NCBI RefSeq assembly: GCF_900582195.1
Contig: NZ_UTHA01000294.1
Location: 1-64,000 of the forward strand
Source of the DNA: Pseudomonas viridiflava
Lineage (GTDB): Bacteria > Pseudomonadota > Gammaproteobacteria > Pseudomonadales > Pseudomonadaceae
Length of the DNA stretch: 64,000 nucleotides
Direction: 5' to 3'
The position numbers were made by a program, and so were the translations under genes. How positions within the stretch are numbered: the first letter of the stretch is position 1; each line of letters starts with the position of its first letter. Shown here one piece after another: positions 1 through 8,694 of the stretch. A model generated the notes under the pieces. It saw only the letters and a list, made by a program, of their open reading frames with translations. It did no database searches and was not told where the DNA came from.

Positions 1-300
1 GGCCAGAATCGCCCCCCAGTGCCCCACGGCCCAACCCTGACGGGCGTCGACGAAGGACACCCCGGTCAGAGGCGTGGACAACGGCACGGACGCAGCCTGA
101 CGGAAACGCCCGCCGTGATCGTCCGACAGCAGCACCACACCGTGATCGCCGACGGCAACGGTTCGCTCCCCGGCGCGGGCAACGCTCAACAGCGTCGCGG
201 CTGTGGCGCTGGCCGTCACGGCCGCCGGAACCGCCGGCAAGGATGACGCCTGCAACAGCGTCGGCAACATCAGAACCAGTAAAGGCATCAGGTTTCGCAT
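1..300 (-). CDS. YCF48-like beta-propeller protein, N-terminal part (runs off the window)
   Basis: The reading frame starts at the ATG at 300 and is still open at base 1, so only the first 100 residues are present. It has a hydrophobic signal peptide (about residues 1-20) and then a photosystem II stability factor YCF48/BNR-type propeller blade with the VAVGDHGVVLLSDD and GWAVGHWGAILA patches. These align closely with the complete homologue at 33457-34560. It starts 10 bp after the RND gene with a GAGGA ribosome site, so it is the last gene seen of the DUF1329-DUF1302-RND operon. By family it is an exported accessory protein, possibly for assembly or function of the RND/DUF complex. That role is inferred. 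Confidence 0.85.
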   Translation of the reverse strand, partial: MRNLMPLLVLMLPTLLQASSLPAVPAAVTASATAATLLSVARAGERTVAVGDHGVVLLSDDHGGRFRQAASVPLSTPLTGVSFVDARQGWAVGHWGAILA

Positions 301-310
301 GGCTATGTCC

Positions 311-2725
311 TCAATGCACCAGTGAGCCGATCAGACGCACTGGGCGCCGCCGCGGGAATGTCCGCTCCAGCCATACGGCGAAGGCTGGGAGAACGGTCAT
401 GGCCATGATCATGTTGACCAGAAACATGAAAGCCAGCAGCTTGCCCATGTCTGCCTGGAACTTCAGATCGGAAAACGCCCAGGTGGCGACGCCCACCGCC
501 AGGGTGATGGCGGTAAAAATCGTGGCGACGCCGACCTCCAGCAACGCGTGCTCGACAGCTTTGGTGATCGGCTGGCCGAGGGCCTGATGCAACTGCAAAC
601 GGTTGTAGATGTAGAACGCGTAATCCACGCCGATGCCGACAGCGAGCACCATGACCGGCAAGGTGGCGATGGTCAGGCCGATCTGCAGTTCTTTCATGAA
701 CCAGTAGCCGATGAAGGTGCCCAGGGTCAGCGGCAAGCAGCAGACCAGCACGGCGCGCCAGTCGCGATAAACGACAAACACCAGCAGCGCGATTGCGCCG
801 TAGACGTAAAGCATCATCGGCAGCTCGCTGCGTTCCACCTCTTCGTTGATCGCCGCAATCACGCCGGCATTACCGGACGCCAGACGTACGCTCACTCCGG
901 GCTGAGTGAACTGGCTGCGGAACGCCTTGGCCGCGGCGATCACCCGGTGAATTGTGGTCGCCTTGTGATCGGCGAGAAACAGATGCACCGCGGTCATACT
1001 GCAATCGGGCCGCATCATGCCGGGCACGCGAGCCACCTCGGCGGCCATTGACGAATAGTTGGTCGGGTCGATGGGCACCGCGTTCATTTTCGGATTGCCC
1101 TCGTTATAACCCTCGTTGAACTGGCGTAGGCTGTTGGAAAACGAGGTCACCGAGACCACACCAGGCACCCCTTGCATGGCCCAGACGAAGCGGTCCTGAT
1201 ACTGGCCGAGCGCAACGTTTTCGCAGTCGTTCGCCCCGCCCTCGACCTTGACCTCGAACACCACACTGAGCCAGTCCAGACCGATGTCGTAATGGCTGGC
1301 GATCGACAGCGCATCCCTATTGAATCGCGCATCCTCGCGCAGTTCCGGGGCGCCGGCCTGCAAGGAACCGACGACTCGATCATGGCTTTGCCAGGCGGCC
1401 GTGACAAAGATCAGCACCGCCATGCCCAGCACCCAGCGCACGTTGTGCCATTCGCTCAAACGCGCAAGACCGTGCAACCAACGAGCGCGGCGCTGGCGAG
1501 AAACTTCCTCGGCGGCAGCGTAACCGTCCTGCACGCTGAGCATCGAGGCCACCACCGGCAGCATCACCAGATTGGTGACGATCTTAAACGCGACCCCCAG
1601 TGACGCGGTGATTGCCAGTTCCCGCACCATGGGGATCGGGATCAACAGCAACGTCACGAACGATACAAATGCGGTGACCAACGCCAGCGTGCCGGGAATC
1701 AGCAACCCACTGAAACTGGCCCGCGCTGCGCCCTCCACCGATTTGCCGCAGGCGATCTCGCGAATGATGAAGTTGATCTGCTGCACGCCATGGGACACGC
1801 CGATGGCAAACACCAGAAACGGCACCAGCACCGCCAGCGGATCCAGGCCGTAACCGAGCAGACGCAAGGCGCCGAACTGCCAGATCAGCGACACCAACGA
1901 ACACCCCACCGCCAGCAAGGTGAAGCGCAGCGAATGGCAGTACCAGTACACCGCAGCCGCCGTCAGCAACAAGGCCAGCAGACAGAACTCGAGAACCGCT
2001 GACGCACCCACAGCAATGTCCCCGATCTGCTTGGCGAAGCCGATGATCTGGATCTCGAAATCCGTGTCCTCGAACTGACGGCGAATCTGCTGCTCCAGCA
2101 CCTGGTTGTACGCCACATAATCCAGGCGCTGGCCGTTGGCATCGAATTCGTTGAGATCGACCGAGATCATCGCGCTGCTCTGGTCGCGAGCCACCAGCGT
2201 CCCGATAAAACCGCCCTGCGCTGTCGAGTTGGCGATCATGGCAATGCTCGCCTCATCGAGACTTTCCGGGGTTACCGTCCCCGGTACCAGCGGGTCCGCA
2301 CGAAAGCCCTCCTCGGTGATTTCATTGACGAACGCGTTGGGCGTCCACAACGAACGCACGCTGCTGCGCGACACGTTGGGCAGAAATATCAGCGCCTGGG
2401 TGACGTCATAAAGACGCTTGAGCCCTGCCTGGCTCCAGATCGTCCCTTGGCGCGCCTTGACCACCACCGTCAACCGGTTCGCGCCGAGCAAGTCATTGCG
2501 ATAGGTCTCAAAGGTTTCGATGTATTCGTGGCCGATGGGTAACTGCTTTTCAAACCCGGCTTCCATGCGCAACTGCACCGCAAACCAGGCCATGCCCAGG
2601 GTGAACAGCGCCAGACCCGCCAACGTCAGCAGGCGGTGCGAGAACAGCCATTGTTCGATGCGCGGCAGGACGCCGCGCACAGGGTTTTGCTTGAGGTTCA
2701 GGGAACTGTTCACGGCGCGCCTCAC
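311..2725 (-). CDS. RND/MMPL-family permease (hydrophobe exporter-like)
   Basis: This is an 804-residue inner-membrane protein of the MMPL/RND superfamily (PF03176-like, the HAE3-type group). One membrane helix follows a cytoplasmic N-terminus, then a large periplasmic loop, a block of helices around residues 235-395, a second periplasmic loop and a final block around 640-790. The length and twofold layout are normal for the family. The GTG start at 2725 overlaps the upstream DUF1302 stop as GTGA, implying translational coupling; a second GTG at 2713 is an alternative. It is paralogous to the protein at 30978-33452. The family moves hydrophobic molecules or lipids by proton motive force. The substrate here is unknown. 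Confidence 0.85.
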   Translation of the reverse strand: MRRAVNSSLNLKQNPVRGVLPRIEQWLFSHRLLTLAGLALFTLGMAWFAVQLRMEAGFEKQLPIGHEYIETFETYRNDLLGANRLTVVVKARQGTIWSQAGLKRLYDVTQALIFLPNVSRSSVRSLWTPNAFVNEITEEGFRADPLVPGTVTPESLDEASIAMIANSTAQGGFIGTLVARDQSSAMISVDLNEFDANGQRLDYVAYNQVLEQQIRRQFEDTDFEIQIIGFAKQIGDIAVGASAVLEFCLLALLLTAAAVYWYCHSLRFTLLAVGCSLVSLIWQFGALRLLGYGLDPLAVLVPFLVFAIGVSHGVQQINFIIREIACGKSVEGAARASFSGLLIPGTLALVTAFVSFVTLLLIPIPMVRELAITASLGVAFKIVTNLVMLPVVASMLSVQDGYAAAEEVSRQRRARWLHGLARLSEWHNVRWVLGMAVLIFVTAAWQSHDRVVGSLQAGAPELREDARFNRDALSIASHYDIGLDWLSVVFEVKVEGGANDCENVALGQYQDRFVWAMQGVPGVVSVTSFSNSLRQFNEGYNEGNPKMNAVPIDPTNYSSMAAEVARVPGMMRPDCSMTAVHLFLADHKATTIHRVIAAAKAFRSQFTQPGVSVRLASGNAGVIAAINEEVERSELPMMLYVYGAIALLVFVVYRDWRAVLVCCLPLTLGTFIGYWFMKELQIGLTIATLPVMVLAVGIGVDYAFYIYNRLQLHQALGQPITKAVEHALLEVGVATIFTAITLAVGVATWAFSDLKFQADMGKLLAFMFLVNMIMAMTVLPAFAVWLERTFPRRRPVRLIGSLVH

Positions 2726-4365
2726 AGGGTTCGGGAAACCACAAGGCCGACGTAATCGCGATCACGCAGCAGTTGATCGTAAGGGGTCTTGCCACCCATG
2801 AATTTTGCGTAGTTGGCCGAGATCTGCCAGCTCGCCGGGTTGCGCACGAAATTAAGGTACAGGTTCATGCTGCTTGCATCTTCGGTGAAGGTGGCCGACA
2901 GGTTCGGGGTGCGTCCGTTGATCGAGCGCGAATAGAACACACCCGGCGTGACCTGCCAGCCGGGAATCAGCGTGTTGTCGTAGGTCAGGCTCAAATCGAG
3001 GCTGATGCCGGAGGAAGTTTTGTTGCCCTTGGCGCTTGGCGCAATGGCCGGATCCAGTTGCCAGGTATTGAGGCCGGCGGCGATCGGTTCCCCGGCGTAG
3101 TCGTTATGCAGGCCGGGGTATTTCACGACCACCAGTTCGCTCAACAAGGTGCCGGTGCTGGCACCGGTGAATTCAAGCAAGGTCGGAGAGTTGGACGGCG
3201 TCATGCTGTAGATGCCGGTCAGGTGCCATTGCAATTTCTTTGCGTCTTTCCAGCATTTGCCACCGTTAGCGGCACAAGCGTCGATGACCGGGTTGAGTGG
3301 TACCGCATCCTTGGGACGGTAGGACAACTCGGTGCCCAGTGCCCAGTCGCCGACCGGCATGTTGGCGCTGATGCCGTACATCATTCGGTCTTCCGGATAT
3401 TCCCAGGTCGGCGACACGGCGAAGGTTTGCGGATCCACCTGCACGCTCAGTGACGGCAGTTTGTCGTGATAACGCATCACGTACAGACCCAGGTTGAGAT
3501 CGGTGTTGTCAGGCTGCCAGCGCAGCGACACGCCCCATTGGCCGCCGTTGCGCGCTTCTTTTTCATCGTACCCGTAGGCACCCCTGCCCTCGCCCAGCGC
3601 ATGGGTCGTGGACCAATAGCTGCCCACTGGCGGCAATTCGCTTTTGTTCCAGTTGAACTGCCAGTACGCCTCGATATTCACCCCGGCGCCAAGCCCCGAC
3701 GCGAGACTGAGCATCGGCGCCGGCAGCAAGGCTTCCTTGAGCTGGGTACCGGGGCGCGACAAGGCCATGACATCGTAGGCGTTGGTGTTGTTGATGCCGC
3801 CGGCCGCGAACAGACTCTCGCCCCAGTTGATCACCTGATTACCCAGGCGAGCGCGGACCCGCTGGTCACCGACATCAAAGCTCTTGCTCACCCACAGATC
3901 CAGCAGCCGCGCCTTGAACTCCAGATCGTCGCGGGCGCTGCTGGTCAAGCCGTCGCTGCCGACGCCTGCAGGGCGGTCGGCCGACAACGCGCCGCTGGTG
4001 TCGGTCGCGGCAAAGTCGCGGATCCAGTTGCCGCGCGCCATGAACGTGTAGTCCTCGGGAAATTTCAGCACCAGCTCATGGGTGCCTTTTATGTAATTGG
4101 TGAACAGGTCGCCCCGGTCGTAATTCAAGTCGCCCTGATCACCAATCCCGGCGCTGGGCGCCAGACAGCCACTGGGTGGATTGTGCCCGCCGGGGCTGCT
4201 GGTGATGAGGTTGCAGCCACGCGATTCGGTGCGCAGACCCATGCCCACGGCGAGGGTGGAATCGAATGAGCCGCGAATGTTTTCGGTTTCAAAGGTGAAC
4301 GCCATGGCAAATGGGGTTGCACACGCGATGACAAGACCTGAGGTTCTACTGATTATTTTTTTCAT
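2722..4365 (-). CDS. DUF1302 family outer-membrane beta-barrel protein
   Basis: The product has 547 residues with a signal peptide (KKIISRTSGLVIACATPFAMA) and then alternating amphipathic strands, an N-terminal FTFETENIRGSFDSTL segment and an aromatic-rich C-terminus ending in RTL, as DUF1302 proteins do. These are predicted outer-membrane barrels that recur next to DUF1329, RND/MMPL and YCF48-like genes. The gene follows DUF1329 by 21 bp and overlaps the RND gene by 4 bp, so it is in one operon. It is paralogous to the gene at 36022-37719. A role as the outer-membrane pore or acceptor of a trans-envelope route for a hydrophobic compound is inference. Confidence 0.85.
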   Translation of the reverse strand: MKKIISRTSGLVIACATPFAMAFTFETENIRGSFDSTLAVGMGLRTESRGCNLITSSPGGHNPPSGCLAPSAGIGDQGDLNYDRGDLFTNYIKGTHELVLKFPEDYTFMARGNWIRDFAATDTSGALSADRPAGVGSDGLTSSARDDLEFKARLLDLWVSKSFDVGDQRVRARLGNQVINWGESLFAAGGINNTNAYDVMALSRPGTQLKEALLPAPMLSLASGLGAGVNIEAYWQFNWNKSELPPVGSYWSTTHALGEGRGAYGYDEKEARNGGQWGVSLRWQPDNTDLNLGLYVMRYHDKLPSLSVQVDPQTFAVSPTWEYPEDRMMYGISANMPVGDWALGTELSYRPKDAVPLNPVIDACAANGGKCWKDAKKLQWHLTGIYSMTPSNSPTLLEFTGASTGTLLSELVVVKYPGLHNDYAGEPIAAGLNTWQLDPAIAPSAKGNKTSSGISLDLSLTYDNTLIPGWQVTPGVFYSRSINGRTPNLSATFTEDASSMNLYLNFVRNPASWQISANYAKFMGGKTPYDQLLRDRDYVGLVVSRTL

Positions 4366-4386
4366 GTCTGTTCCCGAAAGCCGCTG

Positions 4387-5811
4387 TCAGCGTTCGCTGG
4401 TGGCGCGCAGGTTGTCTGAGGTGTAGAAGTCACGTTTCAGCCGCGGATTACTCGCCCCGTCGGTCAGCCAGCGATGGTCATTCTTGCCGGTGCCGATGGA
4501 GGTCATGTCGTACAGGTAGCGACCGTCAACCAGGTTGTATTGCGCCTGGGCTTCCATGTCGCAGGTGCCGGTCTCGTACACCGGGATTGTGTAGCCCTCG
4601 CGGACTTTCCAGATTTGCCCCTGCTTGTCGTAGTCCACCGCCATCAGCGCGTTCCAGCTGTCTTCGTCGATGTAGAACAGACGCTTCGGCGCCTGATGAC
4701 GCATGCCTTGGCGAACAGTGGCCTCGACCACCCACACGCGGTGCAGCTCATAGCGACGCGACTCGGGAGCGATGAAGTCGCGCTTGGCCACGTCCTCAAT
4801 CTTCGCCGAGTTGTCGTAGGCCCCGAACGAGTTGTAGGGCACGAGCATTTCCTGCTTGCCCAGCAGCTTCCAGTCGAAGCGGTCCATGGGGCCGAAGAAC
4901 ACATTGGATTCATCGATGGTGTATTGATTGTCCAGACCGATTTGCGGCGCGTCGTAGGAATACGCCGGCATGCGCCGCACGCGGCGCTGGCCCGGGAAGT
5001 AATAGAACGTGGTGGCTTGCTCGCCAGCCTTGGTCGTGACCACTCCGGCTTGTCCGGCCAGTGCGGCGGGGTCGGTGTAGCTGAAGTAGGTGGCGACTTC
5101 CAGACGATCGAATGACGAGAACAGCGCGCTGCCCTTCACGCCCCATGGCGTGTACATGAACCAGTCGGTGGAGGTTCGCAGCCAGTCCTCACTGCCCTTG
5201 CGTGGCGAAATGCCGGACACGGTCTTCGACATATCGAAACCCACGCCGCGATAGCGCATTTTCATGTTCCACATGACCTCGGCGCCCGAGGCTGGAAATG
5301 GAAACGGAATGCCCGGCACGTAGGCTTCCTGCAACGCTAGGCCGTCGCCGTCGAGCTTGGCGAAACCGACGTTTTTCTTGGTGTTGTCCGCGACGAAATC
5401 CGGCACGCCGCAGCTACGTCGCGTCGGGTACACGTCCATGCGGTAGCCCGGAATCTTCTTGAACATTTCCACCTGCCCAGGTGAAAGCTTGCTGGCGTAC
5501 TTCGCGACGTTGCCCGAGTCGATACTGAACAGCGGTTTGTCATCCTTGAATTTCCATTGCTGGCCGCGCACCTGGCCGTGGCTCCAACTGCCACCTTGGG
5601 GACCGGGCGCCGTCCAGGCGGGAATCACCCCGTCGGCGCTGGCCGCGGCCTCGCCTCCCAGCGGGGTCAGTTTGCTGCCGAGCAATGCAGGATCCTTGTC
5701 TGCCGCCTGTGCCGTGCAGAAAAACGCCGAGGCGGCGACGGCTGCGACCAGGTGCCGGATTACGACGCCGGTAGAAAAATTGTTATGGGGGCGCTCAATC
5801 ACTGTGTTCAT
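4387..5811 (-). CDS. DUF1329 domain-containing exported protein
   Basis: The product has 474 residues with a membrane-spanning export signal (about residues 17-37, cleavage after TAQA) and the conserved KLTPLGGEAAASADGVIPAW opening of DUF1329 proteins. Later blocks such as GQRRVRRMPAYSYDAPQIG and YEVHRVWVVEA-like segments (seen here as YELHRVWVVEA) match the paralogue at 34621-36009. DUF1329 proteins are periplasmic or outer-membrane associated and have a LolA/LolB-like lipid-carrier fold by family description. It is the first gene of the operon and is divergent from a TetR gene. The long leader region at 5812-6216 holds nested palindromes. The start is the ATG with GAGG 9 bp upstream. Confidence 0.85.
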   Translation of the reverse strand: MNTVIERPHNNFSTGVVIRHLVAAVAASAFFCTAQAADKDPALLGSKLTPLGGEAAASADGVIPAWTAPGPQGGSWSHGQVRGQQWKFKDDKPLFSIDSGNVAKYASKLSPGQVEMFKKIPGYRMDVYPTRRSCGVPDFVADNTKKNVGFAKLDGDGLALQEAYVPGIPFPFPASGAEVMWNMKMRYRGVGFDMSKTVSGISPRKGSEDWLRTSTDWFMYTPWGVKGSALFSSFDRLEVATYFSYTDPAALAGQAGVVTTKAGEQATTFYYFPGQRRVRRMPAYSYDAPQIGLDNQYTIDESNVFFGPMDRFDWKLLGKQEMLVPYNSFGAYDNSAKIEDVAKRDFIAPESRRYELHRVWVVEATVRQGMRHQAPKRLFYIDEDSWNALMAVDYDKQGQIWKVREGYTIPVYETGTCDMEAQAQYNLVDGRYLYDMTSIGTGKNDHRWLTDGASNPRLKRDFYTSDNLRATSER

Positions 5812-5888
5812 GGGAGGGATCCTCGTGGGCCTTGGTCAGCAACGGGGCCGTCTTGACGGTGGCAACCCGTTGCCTGCGCTAACCTAAT

Positions 5889-5914
5889 CAACTGACTTGA
5901 TCAGTTGACCAAGT
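5889..5914. promoter_or_regulatory. Overlapping palindromes, probable TetR operator upstream of the DUF1329 operon
   Basis: Two inverted repeats are interlocked. CAACTGA (5889-5895) pairs perfectly with TCAGTTG (5901-5907), and an imperfect 20-bp palindrome (16 of 20 positions symmetric, ACTTG at one end and CAAGT at the other) spans 5895-5914. They lie about 80 bp before the DUF1329 start and about 300 bp before the divergent TetR start. Binding by the TetR at 6217 is inferred from position. Confidence 0.5.
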
Positions 5915-6069
5915 CGTGTGATCAAAGCAAGCCCGGTGCCAAGATTCGCGGGGCCGGAATTAGTCGTTTCTTATCAATCGATTGCGCGCTCATCGGAACG
6001 ACGGTGCGGGGAAACTGCCGGAGAATGTTCCCGTTTGTTTCGTCGGAACGCACCAATACGGGAAATAAC

Positions 6070-6104
6070 GAAACAGTTGTTACCATTATTGGTGCAACCG
6101 TTTC
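6070..6104. other. Long imperfect dyad in the 405-bp intergenic region
   Basis: The gene-free stretch 5812-6216 holds, besides the operator above, a 35-bp dyad with GAAAC...GTTG...ACC on the left and GGT...CAAC...GTTTC on the right around ATTATT. The octamer TCGGAACG occurs twice, at 5993 and 6043, and ACCGTTT repeats at 6097 and 6109. I see no ORF with coding character here. It is probably a second regulator-binding area for the TetR promoter. Confidence 0.35.
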
Positions 6105-6216
6105 ACGTACCGTTTTCATTCATGACGTCGTGCGATTTGTTGATGTAGGATCCGCAAGCGTCGACATCGCCCTCTTCGTTTTCGGGGGCGCCAGGAATAA
6201 GGGAGATTGCTGAAGC

Positions 6217-6798
6217 ATGGCCAGAATGGGCGCTGAATTACGCCGGCAGGATTTCGTCGAAGCAACGATCAGAGTGATCGCCGAGCACGGCGTAGCCAAT
6301 GCCACGACCCGCCGTATCGCGGCGCAGGCCGGCTGTCCGTTGGCCTCGTTGCACTACGTGTTCCATACCAAGAACGACCTGTTTTATGCCGTCTACGAAT
6401 CGCTGTTCAGCCTGCCCCCGCAAGCGCTGGAACGGGTACCGGCCGGCACCACTGCTGCGGCAACGGCTGCCGAAGTTCTGCGCCAGTTAATCACTTGGTT
6501 CATCGATCATCCGGATGCGGCCAGGGCGCAGACCGAGTTGTTCTTCTGGGCAATGCGCAATGACCCGCAAATGGCCAGCAAGATTTACTCGGTGGCGATT
6601 GAAGCCACCGAGCAGGCGCTGCAGCGGGCCATGGGAACTGAATTGGACGAAGCTTTTTTAAAGGCGACCAGTCGCTTGCTGATCCAACTGGTAGACGGGC
6701 TGACCATTGCCTGGTCGGCCCACGGTGATCTGGATCGATTGCGAACCGAAACCGAGACCGCTTGCACGGCACTGGCCTTGCTGGTGGCCAGTCACTGA
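6217..6798 (+). CDS. TetR/AcrR family transcriptional regulator
   Basis: The product has 193 residues. The N-terminal helix-turn-helix covers about residues 8-50 and includes the segments DFVEATIRVIAEHGVANATT and IAAQAGCPLASLHYVFHTKN, typical of TetR repressors. The C-terminal half is a helical ligand pocket with no assignable inducer. The gene is divergent from the DUF1329-DUF1302-RND-YCF48 operon across a 405-bp region rich in palindromes, so it most likely controls that operon and itself. It ends 8 bp from the convergent SDR stop codon. Confidence 0.85.
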   Translation: MARMGAELRRQDFVEATIRVIAEHGVANATTRRIAAQAGCPLASLHYVFHTKNDLFYAVYESLFSLPPQALERVPAGTTAAATAAEVLRQLITWFIDHPDAARAQTELFFWAMRNDPQMASKIYSVAIEATEQALQRAMGTELDEAFLKATSRLLIQLVDGLTIAWSAHGDLDRLRTETETACTALALLVASH

Positions 6799-6806
6799 GT
6801 CGATCC

Positions 6807-7589
6807 TCACACGCTGCTGACCAGATGGCCGCCATCCACCGCCAATACGCTACCGGTCATGAACGCCCCGGCATCGCTGGCCAACAGTAAAAACGGTCCG
6901 GCCAGTTCGTGCAACTGGCCCAGGCGCCGCATGGGGACCAGGTCGCGGATGTAGTTGTTGCCCTTCTCGCCTTCAAAAAAGGCCTGGTTCATCTCGGTCT
7001 TGAAGTAGCCGGGCGCAATGGCGTTGACCCGGATGTTGTACCGCGCCAGTTCCAGGGCTAGGGATTTGGTCAGTTGGACAACCCCGGCTTTCGCGGCGCA
7101 GTAATGACTGTAACCGGTGCCGACGCGTAATCCGAGAATCGACGCCACGTTGACGATGCTGCCGCTGCGCCCGGCCTTGGCCAGTCGTTGAGCGGCAACC
7201 TGGGCCACACGCCAGACGCCGTCCAGATTGGTCGATAGCATTGCGCGCCACTGCTCTTCGCTGATCTCCAGCGGGCGCTGACCGTTGCCGATTCCTGCGT
7301 TGTTGAGCACCACGTCGACCACGCCGAAATGCGCTTGGGCCGTATCGAACGCGGCTTCGACACTGCCGCGATCGGTCACGTCGAGTTCAACCGACAGCGC
7401 CTGTCCGCAATCCCACTCAATGTCCTTGGCCACTTGCGCAAGCTTTTCCACGCGCCGCGCAGTCAGCACCACCCGGGCGCCGGCATGGGCAGCGACCCGC
7501 GCCAGATGCGCACCAATGCCGCTGGAGGCGCCGGTGATCAATACCGTTCGGCCGGCGAGGGAAAAGTTCTGGGCGAAATCGTGAGTCAT
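6807..7589 (-). CDS. SDR family NAD(P)-dependent oxidoreductase
   Basis: This is a 260-residue classical short-chain dehydrogenase. It has the TGASSGIG cofactor loop near residues 20-27, NNAG near 90, a serine in the VNVASILG strand, the catalytic YCAAK (Y-x3-K), and the AIAPGYFKTEM turn. All catalytic residues are present. Such proteins oxidise or reduce hydroxyl/keto groups, often on acyl or cyclic substrates. Its ATG overlaps the stop of the 3-hydroxyacyl-CoA dehydrogenase-like gene (ATGA), so the two are coupled. It is the last gene of a three-gene operon that starts with the micro-ORF at 8427. The substrate is not known. Confidence 0.85.
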   Translation of the reverse strand: MTHDFAQNFSLAGRTVLITGASSGIGAHLARVAAHAGARVVLTARRVEKLAQVAKDIEWDCGQALSVELDVTDRGSVEAAFDTAQAHFGVVDVVLNNAGIGNGQRPLEISEEQWRAMLSTNLDGVWRVAQVAAQRLAKAGRSGSIVNVASILGLRVGTGYSHYCAAKAGVVQLTKSLALELARYNIRVNAIAPGYFKTEMNQAFFEGEKGNNYIRDLVPMRRLGQLHELAGPFLLLASDAGAFMTGSVLAVDGGHLVSSV

Positions 7590-8236
7590 CAGCGCACCTC
7601 GATAAAATTGGACTTGGCAGCGTTACAGCACAAAACCGGCCGTTTTCCGATACGCCGGACGATCTCCACGACCGCCGTTACCGCATCCGCCGCCGTGGCC
7701 TGGCAAGGCACAATTTCCACCTGTCGCATATCTGTGGCCGGACCGAAGAAACGCAGGCCGATCAAAGCCTGTGGCCGCGAAACCGTGTTCGCCAGCGCTT
7801 CGATATCCAGCGACGACGTATGGGTCGCGAAAATGGCGCCCGCTTTGCAGACCTGATCCAGCGCGAGGAACACGTGGTGTTTACTCTCCAGCTTTTCGCA
7901 CGTCGCCTCGATGATCAGGTCGGCATCCGAAAGATCTGCGTAGTCGAACGTGGTGAATAACAGCTCCATCCTCGGCTGTACTTGTGCGGCGACGAGCTGC
8001 CCGCGCTGGACGTGGAGCTGATAATTTTCGTGGATGCGTCGAAGGCCACGGTTCAGCGTGCGCCTGTCCACATCCATCAGCGCCACGGCAATGCCGACAT
8101 CGGCGAAGCACATCGCGATGCCGCCACCCAGCGTGCCGGCACCGATCACCGCAACCTTGTTGATCTTGTACGGCGCACGGTTCAGAGCGGACAGCGCAAG
8201 GCCGTCTTCGAAACGGTAATAGACTTGGTCAGTCAT
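7589..8236 (-). CDS. Stand-alone, degenerate 3-hydroxyacyl-CoA dehydrogenase NAD-binding domain protein
   Basis: The product has 215 residues and corresponds to the N-terminal Rossmann domain only (3HCDH_N), with KVAVIGAGTLGGGIAMCFAD as nucleotide loop. The C-terminal dimerisation domain is absent, so it is about half to two-thirds of a normal enzyme. At the active site the usual HFFNP motif reads RFFGP. The catalytic His is Arg, while the partner Glu twelve residues on (QVEIVP) is kept. A dehydrogenase reaction is therefore doubtful; an NAD- or acyl-CoA-binding or regulatory role is possible. I use the ATG at 8236 (MTDQVYY); the longer frame uses TTG. The stop region of the upstream micro-ORF supplies the ribosome site. 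Confidence 0.75.
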   Translation of the reverse strand: MTDQVYYRFEDGLALSALNRAPYKINKVAVIGAGTLGGGIAMCFADVGIAVALMDVDRRTLNRGLRRIHENYQLHVQRGQLVAAQVQPRMELLFTTFDYADLSDADLIIEATCEKLESKHHVFLALDQVCKAGAIFATHTSSLDIEALANTVSRPQALIGLRFFGPATDMRQVEIVPCQATAADAVTAVVEIVRRIGKRPVLCCNAAKSNFIEVR

Positions 8237-8244
8237 GGCGTATC

Positions 8245-8427
8245 TCAAAACTTTCGGAATACGTCGCCGATGCTGGCAACCGGCAAGCCAGGCTGTGCGC
8301 GCGCCGGCAGCGTCGAACTCACCGCGCTGAACGCGCCGTACGAGCCGTTCGAATAGAAACTATGAATCGAGTAAATGGCGAGAGAGACGAGAGTCACGGC
8401 CAGGCAGGAAAAAACAATCGGGCGCAT
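8245..8427 (-). CDS. Small single-helix membrane protein (micro-ORF A), PVASI-D-F family
   Basis: This is a 60-residue ORF with an N-terminal hydrophobic segment (residues 3-20) and a C-terminus reading PVASIGDVFRKF. A 48-residue ORF at 15807-15953 has the same design and ends PVASISDAFTHF. The conservation of the tail and of the promoter spacing argues that both are real genes. It is the first gene of an operon with the dehydrogenase-like gene (8 bp gap) and the SDR. By topology the tail should face the periplasm. I do not recognise a described family and propose no function. Confidence 0.65.
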   Translation of the reverse strand: MRPIVFSCLAVTLVSLAIYSIHSFYSNGSYGAFSAVSSTLPARAQPGLPVASIGDVFRKF

Positions 8428-8469
8428 CGCGAACCTCCGTCATCTGGGCGGACCCAGATGCAGTGTCTT

Positions 8470-8552
8470 TTGTTATTGAGGGTTCCGATTCTGGGTAACG
8501 CGCGTCGCAAAAGCTTGGCAGATCGCGCCAGGCTTTTTGCAGTTCATGACAG
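8470..8552 (-). promoter_or_regulatory. AraC-type tandem boxes and -10 element of micro-ORF A promoter
   Basis: Two direct repeats, GCAGATCGCGCCAG (8518-8531) and GCAGTTCATGACAG (8539-8552), are 21 bp apart, two helical turns, as AraC monomers bind. A shared ATAACAA (minus strand, 8470-8476) sits 43 bp before the start codon. The same elements occur at the same distances upstream of micro-ORF B. Binding by the AraC proteins at 16121/17126 is inferred. Confidence 0.65.
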
Positions 8553-8694
8553 TCGAACGCTCTGCAATTGGGCCTGCGTGATGAACAAAAACTGTCTCAG
8601 ATGAACTCATTTGTTCTATTTAGGTGGTTTTCGTTGCAGTAATGAGCTTTTCCTGCACAATTCGGCGTATTGAAATTCGATCCGAGACCGACTG

